This document shows positions 37,218 through 49,600 of a stretch of DNA of 64,000 bases, piece by piece. Made by a program: the position numbers and the translations under genes. Origin of the DNA: Daucus carota subsp. sativus (Eukaryota; Streptophyta; Magnoliopsida; Apiales; Apiaceae). Under the pieces are notes generated by a model. That model ran no database searches, was not told the origin of the DNA, and saw nothing but the letters and a program-made list of their open reading frames with translations. Where the stretch lies: NCBI RefSeq assembly GCF_001625215.2, contig NC_030384.2:44860390-44924389 (forward strand), read 5' to 3'. Position 1 is the stretch's first letter. Each line of letters begins with the position of its first letter.

Positions 37218-38512
37218 ATATATAGTATTTAAATTAAATATAATAAGACGAATCGCACCATTTAAACCAATTATCATGGTAAACATGTAAGTTTCAACCT
37301 GTTCAATCAGTATTTTGGCCTCTCTAATTGCACTAGGCAGGTAGTATAAGTGTTTTATTTCAAAAAGTTGTATATGTCGATGTCAAAAGTCACAATCATC
37401 CACGTTCAGGAGGCAGAATCAAATTTAAATACTTGCCGTATAATTTTTTTTAAAAAAAATCAAATAATTCAGTTTTTTATGATTTCGAATACGGGTGACA
37501 AGCTTCTTGAATATACATTCAATAAATTTTTAATTCTTGGACAAGAAAGAAATGAGACTTCACTATCACTCTAATTCAACAATAAAATTTTGGATGAAAG
37601 ATGAGTTTGTAGATTCTATCTCATGATTAAAAATTTATCATTTATTTATCAAATATAAAAATATATTATCCTGAGTAATATAAAAATATGAACTGGTTGG
37701 GAAAAATTCTATCTAGAGTTTACTGTATACTGTAATAAGTTTACAAGGAGTCAAATAAGAACGTGAAAAGTGAATATGATTAAAGGGAAAAGGTAGATGC
37801 TCGATCCGTGGTGACAAAAAGTACGTAATAATATGATCGTTTGCGAGTTGGCTCGAGCAGCTGCTTGGGGTTGGGGATAAAAAGAGGCTTGCTGGAAGAT
37901 TAAATTCCAATAGATTCCAAATGCCAACGCAACAACGCGTAAACTCGTACTCCATGCAAAGTTGTCACGCAGTTCCATTCAAACGTCCAAATCTGCAGCA
38001 TTCAAATATCAATTATGCATTCCTCTCTTTTCATTTTTTAAATGATGGAGTTTACTCTCTGGTTGGTTATAATGCTGACTAGTGGACTTTTTATTGTCCA
38101 ATTACAATTTTTTGTCTAAAATATATTATTCCAAAATTATTTCCCAGTTCCTCTTTTATATGTCAATCTAAAAATGTACACAAACAAATGATCGGGTCGG
38201 AGGGAATCTTGACAAAATTTACATAATATTTTAGAAGACCGGTTTAGTCGATCAATCCTGTTACGAGTTAGCATCATCTTAACCATCAACCACAAAGAAG
38301 GTGGGTGGACAACCTTTTTGTTACTTTCCTACACATAGTAAAGATTTTGTGGCCCGATATTCAAGCAATAAATGACCAAGAAAGAAAATAATAACAAAAA
38401 ATGAAAGCAAAGCTTATATTCGACTAAAATTAGAGAAATTATTCTGACTTTTAAAAGTCAAATAATAAAACAGGATACGTATTTAAGCGTCTACAAAGGG
38501 GAACTAGTAATG
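37218..38512. other. Intergenic DNA, no gene seen
   Basis: AT-rich. A minus-strand open frame at 37751-37978 is hydrophobic but has no homology I recognise and no gene-like context. Confidence 0.4.
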
Positions 38513-38725
38513 GGGCCGTTTGGGTGAGCTCAAAATAAGTGCTTCTTGCTTAAAATAAATAAGTGGAGTAGAAGTTAGAAGCAAAAAAAGACTTATAAGT
38601 GATTAAAGTGTTTGGCAAATAAGTAGAAGCCCTGAAACAAAAGCTAGCATTCCTAGCTTTTTATAAGTGTGCTTCTAACTTATAAGCCGAGAAGCCCAGC
38701 TTATAAGTGTCCGCCAAACACCCAC
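38513..38725. mobile_element. hAT-like MITE of the GGGCCGTTTGG family
   Basis: The left end GGGGCCGTTTGGGTGAGCTC is partly complementary to the right end AGTGTCCGCCAAACACCC. The interior repeats AATAAGTGCTTCT/CTTATAAG motifs of the same family seen at 52951, 56734 and 57770. Target-site duplication not found. Confidence 0.6.
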
Positions 38726-39024
38726 AATATGAAATTTGTATATACTCTTAATAATCAAAGCAATAAATGGGGTCAGAGCATATAGGTCCGGAAACACTAA
38801 ATAAAGAAAACAACCGTTTACTCTTGTAATGTCAATACTACTGCTCTCTTCTAATCTATACTCCTACCACACAAAATCCAGCTATAAATGAATATCCAAT
38901 ATCCAACTCCTGCAATCTTCACATAGTACTTGTATTCAACAGAGTCAAACATTAATTTACAATTTGCACAGTAGTTTCTTTATTAACAGATTATTATGAT
39001 ATCCGTTACAATAACATGAACATA

Positions 39025-39282
39025 CTTCCTCCATCTCATATCATGTGTCTCATTTGATTATTAGATGGTCAATTTGATCAACTTTTGACCATTAAATTAA
39101 AAAAGATTATTAATTATTTTAAAAATCTGAAAAATAGATTTTGAAGAGCATTAGATATATTATCAAATAAAGTAAGTTTTTTAATTTTTTGAAATCGGAT
39201 AATATGTGTAATTTGCGGTTAAAATCTAGTCAATTTGATTCTTCAATAGTCAAACAAGACAAATAATATGAGATGGGGGGAG
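39025..39282. mobile_element. Stowaway-like MITE upstream of the VQ gene
   Basis: Starts CTTCCTCCATCTCATATCATGTG after TA and ends AATAATATGAGATGGGGGGAG before TA. The ends are inverted complements, with a 258-bp AT-rich interior. It ends 466 bases before the VQ start codon. Confidence 0.8.
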
Positions 39283-39748
39283 TATATTATTATGGGAAGA
39301 AGTATTTTTTTTAATAGAGTATTATTTATTTAAAATCAACAAACGGTAACGGCGGAGACCGTGGACAGTTTACGCGTTCTCTCGAGTCAGAGGGGACTCT
39401 CAGTCTCAGCTCTGTGTAACAAACCGCTACAGTCAAACAAATACTCTTCCCGAGTACGTAATTAATAAAAAAAAAATTATTTTGAATTTTATTTAAAAAA
39501 AACAGACCCACATGGCAGCAGCAGCATCGTGACTGGGACTAGAGTCAAGTAATATAGCTCAACTGTGGCTCACTCCCTCTCCATCTTACACGTGTCCCCA
39601 TATTCAACGCGCTTCTTTCTCCTCACCGTCCTATTTATTCCGCCCCAACCCCTCTCTCCCCCTCATCATTATCTTCCCCTATAAGTCTCCAGCCCTACTC
39701 TCCCATTTTCACAGATAATTATACTCGTATCACTAAAATCTCAGCGAA
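39283..39748 (+). promoter_or_regulatory. Promoter and leader of the VQ-motif gene
   Basis: Contains an ABRE/G-box-like ACACGTGTCC (about 39589-39598), W-box cores on the reverse strand (AGTCAA near 39432 and 39544), a TATTTATT TATA-like site near 39631, and a pyrimidine-rich leader. W-boxes and an ABRE would fit the stress and WRKY-linked control of VQ genes. The sites are seen; function is inferred. Confidence 0.45.
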
Positions 39749-40399
39749 ATGACTTCATCGGAGCCGTGGAATTACAGGCCGGTCTTCACCGATTCATGGC
39801 TCTCCGAAGCTTTCGCGCGTGACACCGATACGCTCACCAACGCTCTTCAGAAAACGTTTTATAATGATAATGTTAATGTTAATGATTGTGTTAATGATCC
39901 GTTTTATCCGCTGTTTGATATGGTCAAACCGGAGTCAACTTCGACCATGCCGACTCCGAGTGTGTCCGGGTCGGAGCCGGATACGCCGGTGCCGAAGCGG
40001 CGGGGGAACGGGGTGGCAAATGGGAAGATAACGAAGCGGAAGTCTCGCGCGTCGAAGAAGAATACGACGACGTTTATTACGGCGGATCCTTCGAATTTCA
40101 GGCAAATGGTGCAGCAGGTGACCGGGGTGAAGTTCGGGAACGCGCAGGTGCCGGTTGCGTCGGTGTTGAAACCGGAGCCGCAGAGGATGGTGAACCGGTT
40201 CCAGGGGTGCTTGCCTACGCTGGACACGTCAGCGTTTTTGCTTGATCATCACGTGGCGGCGGCGAATGCGCCGGTGATGAGTCAGCAGCCGACGATGGGG
40301 TATGGTACGGCGGGTGTGGCGGCGGAAGGCGGCGGAGCGGGGTTCGATTTCGAGTCGTTCTCTGGGTTTCCGACACTTGAGTCATGGAAAGTAATGTAA
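39749..40399 (+). CDS. VQ-motif protein, calmodulin-binding protein 25-like
   Basis: A single-exon protein of 216 residues, normal for intronless plant VQ proteins. The VQ core FRQMVQQVTG is at residues 117-126, preceded by the family block KRKSRASKKNTTTFITADPS (residues 96-115), as in CAMBP25/VQ15-type proteins. The N-terminus has a SEPW segment and a short WLSEAF helix; a basic KRR patch near 83 could serve nuclear import. The C-terminus is Gly/Ala-rich and ends FPTLESWKVM. VQ proteins bind WRKY factors through the VQ motif and modulate stress responses; CAMBP25 relatives bind calmodulin. The start is the first ATG (GCGAAATGAC). The coding sequence is clearly GC-richer than its surroundings. 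Confidence is high for VQ, moderate for subgroup. Confidence 0.92.
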   Translation: MTSSEPWNYRPVFTDSWLSEAFARDTDTLTNALQKTFYNDNVNVNDCVNDPFYPLFDMVKPESTSTMPTPSVSGSEPDTPVPKRRGNGVANGKITKRKSRASKKNTTTFITADPSNFRQMVQQVTGVKFGNAQVPVASVLKPEPQRMVNRFQGCLPTLDTSAFLLDHHVAAANAPVMSQQPTMGYGTAGVAAEGGGAGFDFESFSGFPTLESWKVM

Positions 40400-41584
40400 T
40401 AAGAGGAACTAATTGCTGTATTAAGATTAAATTAACCTTTTTAATGTTGGGGGTTTTAGATGGTTCTTTAATTCCTGATATGTCTTACTAGTAAATTTGA
40501 TGTTTTTACTGATGGTAAAAAAAGAAGAGGGGTGGTATGTTAATAGTTGGGGAAGGAAGGGCGTGTTTGGTGAGAACACTTTTTTGGGTATTCAGATAGA
40601 GAAGATCTTTTTGTGTTCTTTCTTGTGGAGGTGTTATGTAATTCAGCTGATTTTGTATTCAATGTACTGCCTTCATTTGGATTAATCAAAACTTCAATTC
40701 AGTCATTAATTATGTTGGCTTCTTTTGTTCAAGTCATGTTCTTAAAACTTTACTTCAATTCAGATATTTGTTGAGATTTTGTCTGCATCCCTCTTTAATT
40801 TATTACAGAGTCTATATATCTACTGTCATATTTATTTATGGTTTTGTATTGATCTTCAACTTCTTAAATGAACAGTTTTTAGTTGCAGGAGACGAGAGTA
40901 TCTTCAACCCCTTGAAATCTTTAATTACAAATTTTATGTAATATGATTTATAGATAATGTTAATAATTTACATTTTCAATATTATTAAATTTTTATTTAT
41001 TATTTTACTCAAATTCTTGATATTGGTTATATAATACTAAGCTCTATAGACTTGTGATCTCACATCATCTTTTATCATATAAAAATGATATATTCTATTT
41101 ATTATAATTTAAAATAATAATAACATACAAATTTTTAAATATAAACTATTTTGGCCAACCCCATAACATATCCTTTGACAAAATAAGTTTCATATACATA
41201 GCAAGTACAATTGGGCGGATCCAGGAAGAGACGTCCCCCTAATTTTATTTTTTTATATTTTTTTATTATCCTAAATTTTATAAAATTATAAAACTGCCCC
41301 TCAAAATTTGGAAATATATAGATCCGCCCTGAGTACAATGTTTCCCTCTTTTCATAAAGTAAAGAAGCACAATATCTCTCTGCCTTAATTAATTGATTCT
41401 TTGAGATTTTGATTGAAATTCACTGCAATGTGGTATATGTTGACATCTTGCAACTGTAAATACAGGATAAAAGCAACAAAATTGACTTCTGTAATTTCGG
41501 AGCAGGGGACAATAAAACTTCACTTTAATCTACACTGTTCAAGCAGCTCTTTTCCTGCAACCGAATGAAAAGTTAAGTTGAAGA
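40400..41584. other. VQ gene 3' UTR and AT-rich intergenic DNA
   Basis: The first about 290 bases look like 3' UTR (T-rich, ends near AATCAAAAC at 40684). GGGCGGATCCAGG (41213) and ATAGATCCGCCCTGA (41319) form the ends of a small inverted repeat of about 120 bases. No gene seen. Confidence 0.45.
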
Positions 41585-41592
41585 CTAACAAT

Positions 41593-42285
41593 TAGGGGTG
41601 AACACGGGTTGGGTTGGCCGGGTTGGTAGTAAAAATTCAACCTAACCCAATATAATCGGGTTATAAAAATTCGAATCCGTTAACCTTAAAAAATATTTCC
41701 AACCCAACCCTATTATATATACGTCGGGTAAGATCGGGTCGGGTTGGGTTGATCTGGTTTACTTTCGATTGTCTTGCGGTTGTTGCATATAATTTTCTAA
41801 AAGTCTTCTTCTACGAGTTTCCTTGAAAGTAGCCGTTTTTGAAAAAAAAATTCAGCTGTTTAATACTGTAAATGTTGTATGTGAGCATATTTGTTAATTT
41901 GGTTCTGATATTTTTTCCTCTTTAAGTTACTAGCAGTGTATCTTGCATTGCAAAAAACTAGAGCACAGCGTTGGTTCAACTCCTCCTTATGCTTGTTTAC
42001 TTAACATTTACTTGGGACAAAGTTTCTGCTTATATTGTAATAACCAACTACTTCAAAATAAAATTTGGTTTGGTCATTGATATTATTTATATTTCTAAAA
42101 TTATTTATATTTCTAAAGACTATTGTAAACGGGTTGGGTTGGGGTTAGATATTTTAAAAACCCTAACCCAACCCAATCTATTCGGGTTAATAAAGAACGT
42201 ACCCAATTATTTGTCGGTTTATTCGGCCAAAATAAGGGGTGGGTTGGGTCGGTTTTGCGGGTTAATCGGTTTTTTTCCACCCCTA
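41593..42285. mobile_element. Non-autonomous hAT element with perfect 8-bp TSD
   Basis: Begins TAGGGGTGAACACGGGTTGG and ends TTTTTTTCCACCCCTA, giving terminal repeats TAGGGGTG/CACCCCTA. It is flanked by CTAACAAT (41585-41592 and 42286-42293). An 8-bp target duplication plus this terminus is diagnostic for hAT. Subterminal regions are full of GGGTTGGGTT and AACCCAACCC motifs in opposite orientation. No transposase frame, 693 bp. Confidence 0.92.
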
Positions 42286-42293
42286 CTAACAAT

Positions 42294-43918
42294 TCACTTT
42301 TACATTGTTTAAGCAACCTATCTCTTACGTTTTTATTTTGAACCTAGCCCTCTTCTTTCAAGTAAGGTTCAGCACTCAAGTAGTTGATATTTAGCTAAAA
42401 ATGTATGTATTTATCAGGTAATTGAGATGAAAAATGGAGCCGAAAACTCGACAATTTACTACTATTATACTACCGATAACATAGTTTATATTCCACGCAT
42501 GTACCCGACATATCACTCAAAATCTACAAAGATTAAAAGTCAATTTAACGTGACAAGCAGTATTTTATTAGCCATACTTTGGTCAAGTTTTCTATTTAAT
42601 TCATGTAACATGCTCATAGAAGTCAAAATCCACAGAGTATAATTTGAAGAAAGAACACTAATTTAACATGTTAGGTAATACCACAGGCAGACTTGGGTCT
42701 CTGCATTCTTGGTTTGCTTACAACTTTTGAACCATGTTGTACTATTCTTTATACTTAACAAATATATTCCGGAAAATAAGTCCACACCGAAATCAACTGG
42801 ATATATAATATTTCAGATAAATGGTCATCTGTCAGCGTTTACTTAATTAATTATTATTAAAGTAAATCTCGAATTGTGACAAGCTGCGTTTTTGTCTCGT
42901 ACGTTGATGTATTATTTTATAAATCCGAGGACTGTCAAAATAAGTTGAATCAGCATGACCTATTGTTGACATCCATTTCAAAATAGGAGTAGTTCAAATT
43001 TATTTTAATCAAAATGATCGATTCAGATATGCCTATATCATTATCTCCGTCCCGAGAAAGTTATTCATTTATCACAAGTATTTATTTTTGAATATGATGA
43101 ATCCCGTTAGATTTTACGGGGAAATTAAAAATAAATATTAATGTAATATATATGTATTTATAGATTTTTCTAGTGTGTGTACATGGACACGCAATAAGCA
43201 CAAAATTTGATAGTTTTTTTATATTTTGATTGGCTTACACTCCTTTAATAGTGATGACCCTATTGCATTCACACCAACCACACCAATGAAAACACATCAA
43301 ATTTATAAGTTTTCGTACTTAGCATGTGCTCATGAGCACACACTAGACAAACTCTTTATTTATTTATCAATATTAACTTATCAAAAATTTACTATAATTT
43401 TGTTCACTCATTTCCTTTATAGCTTAAGTTTCTCAATTTTCCTTTTTAATAATTGGAATTTTATAACTTACAAATATATTTTTTGGGATGGGCAAGTGTC
43501 TATTTGTTTTGTGATTAACTTGTACTTTACAATTTATATCTGGAATTTGTTTGAGAGTACTATTACAAGTTGATGTGCTGTTAGAATAAGTGCTTGTAAA
43601 AAAATTGTGGCTGTAGAATGCAGATAACTGTTTGGTAAATTTTTTGATACAAAACTTATTTTGAGTTATAATTTAAAGAAATAATATTTTGATGAGGTTT
43701 GTAACAGTTTTCAACTTGCTTTATCTACAAGTAGCTTTTCAGTTAAAAATTGTTGTTTGAAAAAATATTTTTAGATTTATCAAATATTTTTTTCCTGTTT
43801 TATACAAAAAAAGTGTTATGTTTGCAACATCAACGCCATATAGTATCTTGAGAAGTAACTTTACCGCAATTGACCACGTTGTTTGGGGTTCGGACGAAAT
43901 TATGATAAACGGATATTA
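42294..43918. other. AT-rich intergenic DNA, no gene seen
   Basis: A Stowaway-like terminus TCTCCGTCCCGAGAAAGTTATTC lies near 43046 without a visible partner. The open frame at 43226-43573 has AT-driven composition and no recognisable domain. Confidence 0.4.
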
Positions 43919-44198
43919 CAGGGGGTGTTTGTTTCCCGGAAGCTGCTCCAGCTCTCGCTTCTGCTTTTTTGACCCGTTTGTATAAATAAGCAGAAGTATT
44001 TTTTTTTTTTTTTTTTTGCCAAAAGCAGAAGTATTTTTAAAAAACTGAGAATCTAATTTTTCTTTCATAAATTCTTCTTATCTAAACATTTCATTAACTT
44101 ATTCACATCTCATTTTTATTTTATTTTTTTTTGTTTTTTTGTCAGGCTCTGATTTAAATAAAAAATTATTTATTTTAAACTGGCCAAAACGACCCCAT
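43919..44198. mobile_element. hAT-like MITE
   Basis: The left end AGGGGGTGTTTGTTTCCCGGAAG and right end CTGGCCAAAACGACCCC are partial inverted complements (GGGGGTGTTTG against GGGGTCGTTTTGG). The interior repeats AAGCAGAAGTATTTTT and includes a 17-base T run. No clear TSD. Confidence 0.5.
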
Positions 44199-44561
44199 AA
44201 TATGTGATTTTACAACTCACTCAACTATGTAACGTAATTTCCGGACATGTTGTATATTTATATCTACAATATTCCTATTACGATGAGATGTGTTTGCAAC
44301 TTGCACAAATTTGAAAGAGTCAAATAGAGTGGGCTTGCTGTACCTGACCGTACTGTAATGTCTCTTTCTTACGTGACCCGACTACCCCGTCCTGGCCCTC
44401 CAGCTTCGTAATCTGATCGGAGACTCTCGAATTTTGTGAACTGCGACTAACGTATCAACAATTCACAGCCGTCCGATCCCCCATTTTCTTACTAATAATC
44501 CACGATCAGCACGGAATGTTGACCAAATCAACCTATATACATCATCACCATTTGTAGAACA
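44199..44561. other. Intergenic DNA between a MITE and the Helitron
   Basis: 363 bases without a gene. The stretch 44370-44520 is moderately GC-rich and unrecognised. Confidence 0.4.
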
Positions 44562-44573
44562 CTAGGGAATTAT

Positions 44574-45040
44574 GCCCGCGCTACGCGAGCTCCCAATAAA
44601 ATTTATTTAACAATTAATAAAATAAAAAATTGTGTATTTGCTTAAAATGCAAAATTTTAATATTATTATCAGCTATTACCTAAGTAAGGATGACCATGAT
44701 TACTCTCTTTATTATGAATAATTCGTATACATCTATAGTGATTTTAGAGCTGTAATAATCTATTCGAAAAAATAAAAATTTATACTTATTCAGACTATTG
44801 ATAAAAAAATCTGTTTACAAATTATTTTAACTGCTATCAAATCAATTATGCTCGTGTTACGCGTGCTAAGACCCTCATAAAAAATTATAACTTTTTTTAT
44901 CCTCACAAAATTTAGAAGATGGTATATTATTCGGTTAAAATTATAACTTTTTTTATCCTCACAAAATTTAGAAGATGGTATATTATTCGGTGCAAGTGTA
45001 AAATTGAACTTTTATGCCCGCGCTATACGTGCTAAGACCT
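44574..45040 (-). repeat. Three related hairpin motifs and a 56-bp tandem duplication at the Helitron 3' end
   Basis: Motifs of the type TATGCCCGCGCTACGCG occur at 44571, 44846 (TATGCTCGTGTTACGCGTGC) and 45012 (TATGCCCGCGCTATACGTGC). Only the outermost is followed (minus strand) by CTAG. Between them, 44881-44936 is repeated as 44937-44992 with period 56 and no difference I can see. This looks like nested or slipped Helitron termini. Confidence 0.75.
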
Positions 45041-45361
45041 TGTATATTATCGATAAATAAGATTATCTATTCAAAATCTGAATATTAAATATTAAAAAAA
45101 ATGAAAAAAGTAGAATCTAATAAAATATAGCTGATAATTGTATTGAAATTATGTTTTTCATATGAGAGTGTAATTTCGAAAAATATTCGTTGTATAACGA
45201 AAATAACACATTAAAATTTAGCAAGCTAAGACTGTGATAAATATAATAAACATCTTTCAGACAAATAATTGATAAATAATATATCATTGTGATATTAACA
45301 ATATTTTAATGAATTTATTAAAAATTATATCATTTTAACTACAAAGAAGATGAGAAACTTG

Positions 45362-46650
45362 CTAAAATCAAATCAGCAGCTTGTCTTTGTTCTCCTTGTC
45401 ATCAGACTCCCACCCTGTACACTCACCACCTTGCACCTGTTGATCAATCCCCTGCATCATAAAATAATTCGTTTCATCAAGCTCTGACATGTACTCCTTT
45501 TCGACACAGATCAATCTGTTCTGCACTCGCTTCACATTTTTCTCCTCCTTCAATCCTTTGCTCCATTATTGTTAATTCTTCAGGATGCAGCTTACTGCCA
45601 CTAAACTCACACTCTTTAACTTTATCACCCAAAATATCATCTACAGACCACATAGTCACATCCACCTAAATATCCTTCTTCTGCTTAGCTTGATCTACTA
45701 ACAGACTATCACTACCTGCTCCTGATCAGCAGAAACTACATTAAACATAAAATAGAATTCAGTATCCTCTACATTGGAGGAGTGTTGCTGCGATCCCTTT
45801 AATTATATTTATGTCCGAAAAAAAATACATTAAACATATAACTTACCCTCTGATTTTCCACAAACATCCATAGACGCTGGACTGTTCTCCTTGTCACTAT
45901 TATACATAACATTGAATTTTTTACCACTAACATGACCGCGACCAATACGGCTAACACCTGGATGCAAGGAATATTAGTACATACCATGATGGTTAGAGAA
46001 TATAATCAATTTGAAAATGAGTTCAGGCAACGTGCTTACCCCCAGAGGCAGAATTATATTATCAATGTCTGATGTGTTTTATATAAGAAGAGGTGCTTTA
46101 ACTCATCCCTTTCACTCTGCTCTTGTCATTATTTCCACATTTTTTTGCTAAGTTGATATTTTAGAAAGCTAGTGTCATTAAACCGAAATTTGTCTGGAAC
46201 CATGAGTTGGAATAAACCTTTAGAAATAGGAATCTCAATAAAAGATAAAGTGATTATATATACCTGCAAATCAGTGTAAAAAACTTCCTATCACCTATAC
46301 TGCCAGAATTTGCCACATCTTTGTGATTTAAATGTTGCCATCTTCTGCAGAAGTCTGATCCTTTATTGTGTTGCCACTTTCCTCGCCAAATCTCTGTGCC
46401 AGAAGTTTCTCAACTCCTGGACGTCTACCTCTACGCCTAGGAGCTGCAAGTGATATGAAATAACCTCCCTGAATTTTGGAAATATACATGATGCTTCTAA
46501 ACAACCTTAAAAAAATTACCAACTAATGGATCTTTGTGATGAGCAAGCACCGGTTGTTGGGAATCCCCCATATTGTTGGCACCTGGACCACGACCTCGTA
46601 ACTTGGCCGCCGCACAATCGCACTCATATTTGTCAAATACCCCAGAATAT
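45362..46650 (-). pseudogene. Unrecognised multi-exon-like coding blocks in the Helitron
   Basis: Minus-strand blocks bounded by plausible splice sites: about 46640-46520 (CDCAAAKLRGRGPGANNMGD, donor GTAATT); 46450-46330 (after CACTTGCAG; PRRRGRRPGVEKLLAQRFGE, then a stop); about 45957-45848 (GVSRIGRGHVSGKKFNVMYN, donor GGTAAG); and 45663-45377 (VDDILGDKVKECEFSGSKLH in one frame, then TGWESDDKENKDKLLI and a stop in another). The blocks are Arg/Gly- or acid-rich with no domain I recognise; the style recalls linker exons of Helitron-borne replication genes, but that is a guess. Stops and frame changes argue against an intact protein. Confidence 0.35.
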
Positions 46651-49600
46651 GCTTATTCTGACGAAAAATACATGTGTTAACGGAAATTATACTCAGGAAC
46701 GTATCAAAAATTTACAGAATTTTATTGTCAAGTTAATGAACCTTTATACCTTGTTCATAACTAATAATATAGCATATTTACAGAAATTCAACTGTACAGT
46801 TCCAAATGAACACTAACTATCAGATGATGAACATTAGGGCTAAGTTGTTATGCTTCTCATCTCTAATACCAGAACCTGATTTACCTGTTTGAGCCAGGAC
46901 ATCTGTAGTTTTGCAACTAAGTCATTATTTTGTAAAGCTAATCCAGGCTTAGCAGTGCCCAAATATTCTCTTTAAAGCTAAAGACCGTTGAAAAATATTC
47001 TCTTTATAGCTAATGTGCCACACTTATAACATTGTAAATTGGAATATGATCGTTGTAAAAGAATATAAGATATCGGTGGTGAGGTTTTGATACTAAAGTA
47101 AATGACACTACCTCTGGAGATTGTAAAAAACAGAGACAATCTTGGTTACATCTTCCGGTCTAAAAATTGGGATATTGGGATTTATATTTTCACCATTTTT
47201 TGATATTATTCGACTATTTGTACTTTCATTACCTTTTACTTTTTTAAACCAAGTACTGTATTCATATTCTAGTCGCAGCCTATGCTTTAGACCTAGATAC
47301 AGAACCAAATTCTGAAATCTTGATCATATTATGGTAAACCTCTATAGATCCTTCTGTCCTATACGCTTTTGGAATCACTGTTGGGACCCTTGATCTTGCA
47401 AGTAAAAGAACTCAAGTTGTATGATCAGTAAAAAGGACTGCTACTTATATTAGATTGAGATGTACCTTTATATTGACTACTTCCTCCGGTTCCGAGAAAG
47501 TCAAGATGCAATAATATCTTCGTTTAAGGACGGAGATAGCATTCTAATTCATTTTGTTGTTCATACCAAGACCTGTAAAATCAATCCAACAAATTAGAGA
47601 TTAAAATCTTGAATCCCGACATGGATGATAACAAAGTACAGAATAACGCCACATACAATATTAATTTCTACAACAGTAATCAAACGCATACTCTTTTTTT
47701 CGGTAAATAAGGGCGGCACCTCGTATAAATTTTATAACATAGAGAGAAAAAAATACAAAGAGAGGACTCCTATCTGGAAAACAAAACCTCGAATAACAAA
47801 CTCAAAGAGGCAAAACAACCAACTAACTATAGAAAATAAATATGCATGTCCTCCAACGTATAAAAAAATAAAAAGCAAGCCAAATAAAACTAAAAACTTC
47901 CGGCCAGAGATAACAGCACCCTCCCCAACCATTCCAAATAATTGAATCTACCACACAACACTCTGACCATGCACTGATCACTTCTGAGCAATACCAATGA
48001 CCCACACAATAAGTCCCAGACAATCCAAAGTAGGCAAATATTATATAACCACTGAACTACTATCCCAATACAACCTGGCCAGCTTAAATGATTGAGAATA
48101 AAAATATGGGAAGCCAAGGTACAGCAATACTTACAGGTCCTGAACCCAATTAACAGAAAAATACCATTCACAACCGCACTTAACCCTCAGCAAAAAATAA
48201 AATACTCGGCAAGATACCAAGGCTGTACCAGAACTAATAACCACCCAAAATGACTCAGCAAGATACCAAAGCTGACTGCAGAACTACCAAACCTAGTATG
48301 CTCACCAGAACCCCAACAACATGCCACAAACACCTCCTCGAATCTCCGAGACTTTCTAGAAAGTAAGACCAAGATTGCTGCATCTTGAAAATAAATACGT
48401 CCGGAAACTATAATGTAATGCGAAAATCAATCATAAAACTGGTTGTTAATACCTGTCATTTCACTATAAAATCTTCATTGATTTATTTTAAAATCAACCT
48501 GAAACACAAATAGATAATGAACATGTTAGAATTAGAAAATGTATTAAATGGATCAAACAGAACAAACAATTTAGTTCAGGCGTTCTAACAAACACTTTAC
48601 GACGTATCAATTATAGAAACCATAGATTAGAAATCATACATGACAAATTATTTAAAAAAATCAAAATAAATTAAATCCAGAATAAAACCTGCAAATCTTG
48701 TCGACATATTCTTGCCAGAAGTACGAAGAGGAGGTACTGGTTCTTTTCAACAACAGCTCGTGCCCTGCCAATTTGCAGAACTTGAAACTATATTTAGTAG
48801 ATGCAAAAATTTACATACACTTTCAGGTCTATGGAAAGTTTCTCTAGTCTATCTACCAGCTCTATACCCGGTCTGTGTCAATTTTTTAAATTTAAGATAT
48901 GTCACTCTGCAAAGTTATGAACTTTGTCATGCATATTGCTAGGGTGTATTTCGATAACGTGTGTGCTTGTGTATTTAAAAGAAGACCATTTCAGCTGGCA
49001 AAGTTTTTGAATACTGAATCATATGCATTTTGTGAATTGTATTAAGTAAATGTTTAACTACTGAGTTTTGTTCCTGAAATACTTGCCAGTGTTATAAACT
49101 ATACTTCTATATCAATTCATATCTTATTTCTTTATTAAGTGAATGTAACAGCTTATGACAGTTTGTAGGCCTGGATGATTGGTACTGAATTAGACTCTAT
49201 TCACATTGTTGTATTAGCCAAACAAAAATATAAAGGAAGGGTGATCAGCTATTTAGGTTGGGGAAGGGGACTTGTTGGAGTGTAACAGGGGGGAGTTTAT
49301 GCAAAATGAGATCATTGCCATTTACTTCATGTACTCCCCCAATCTAAAATTGGTTCAATAATATTTTTACCCTGTGAAATTGGTCCAATACAATGAAACC
49401 ATTCTTAAGATTTTGATTAGATGTATTGAGCCAATTTTACCCTGTCCAAATTTGTCAGAAGGCCTAGGGAGATCCAAAAGGGGTACCACATATTTTGTGA
49501 TTCGTGTGTGTACATAAAGAGTGTACCAGTTATTAGCTTCAGTAAGAAAATAGAGCAAAGCACAAACAATAAAGACAGAGCAGGTCTTCTTGGTGTATGG

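Noticed and set aside
37713..37978. Overlapping hydrophobic minus-strand frames
   Set aside because: No family resemblance, no second exon and no start context; not enough to call a gene.
47625..48372. Several overlapping open frames on both strands inside the Helitron
   Set aside because: Short, interrupted by stops when extended, Lys/Asn or Cys/Trp biased by base composition; no domain.
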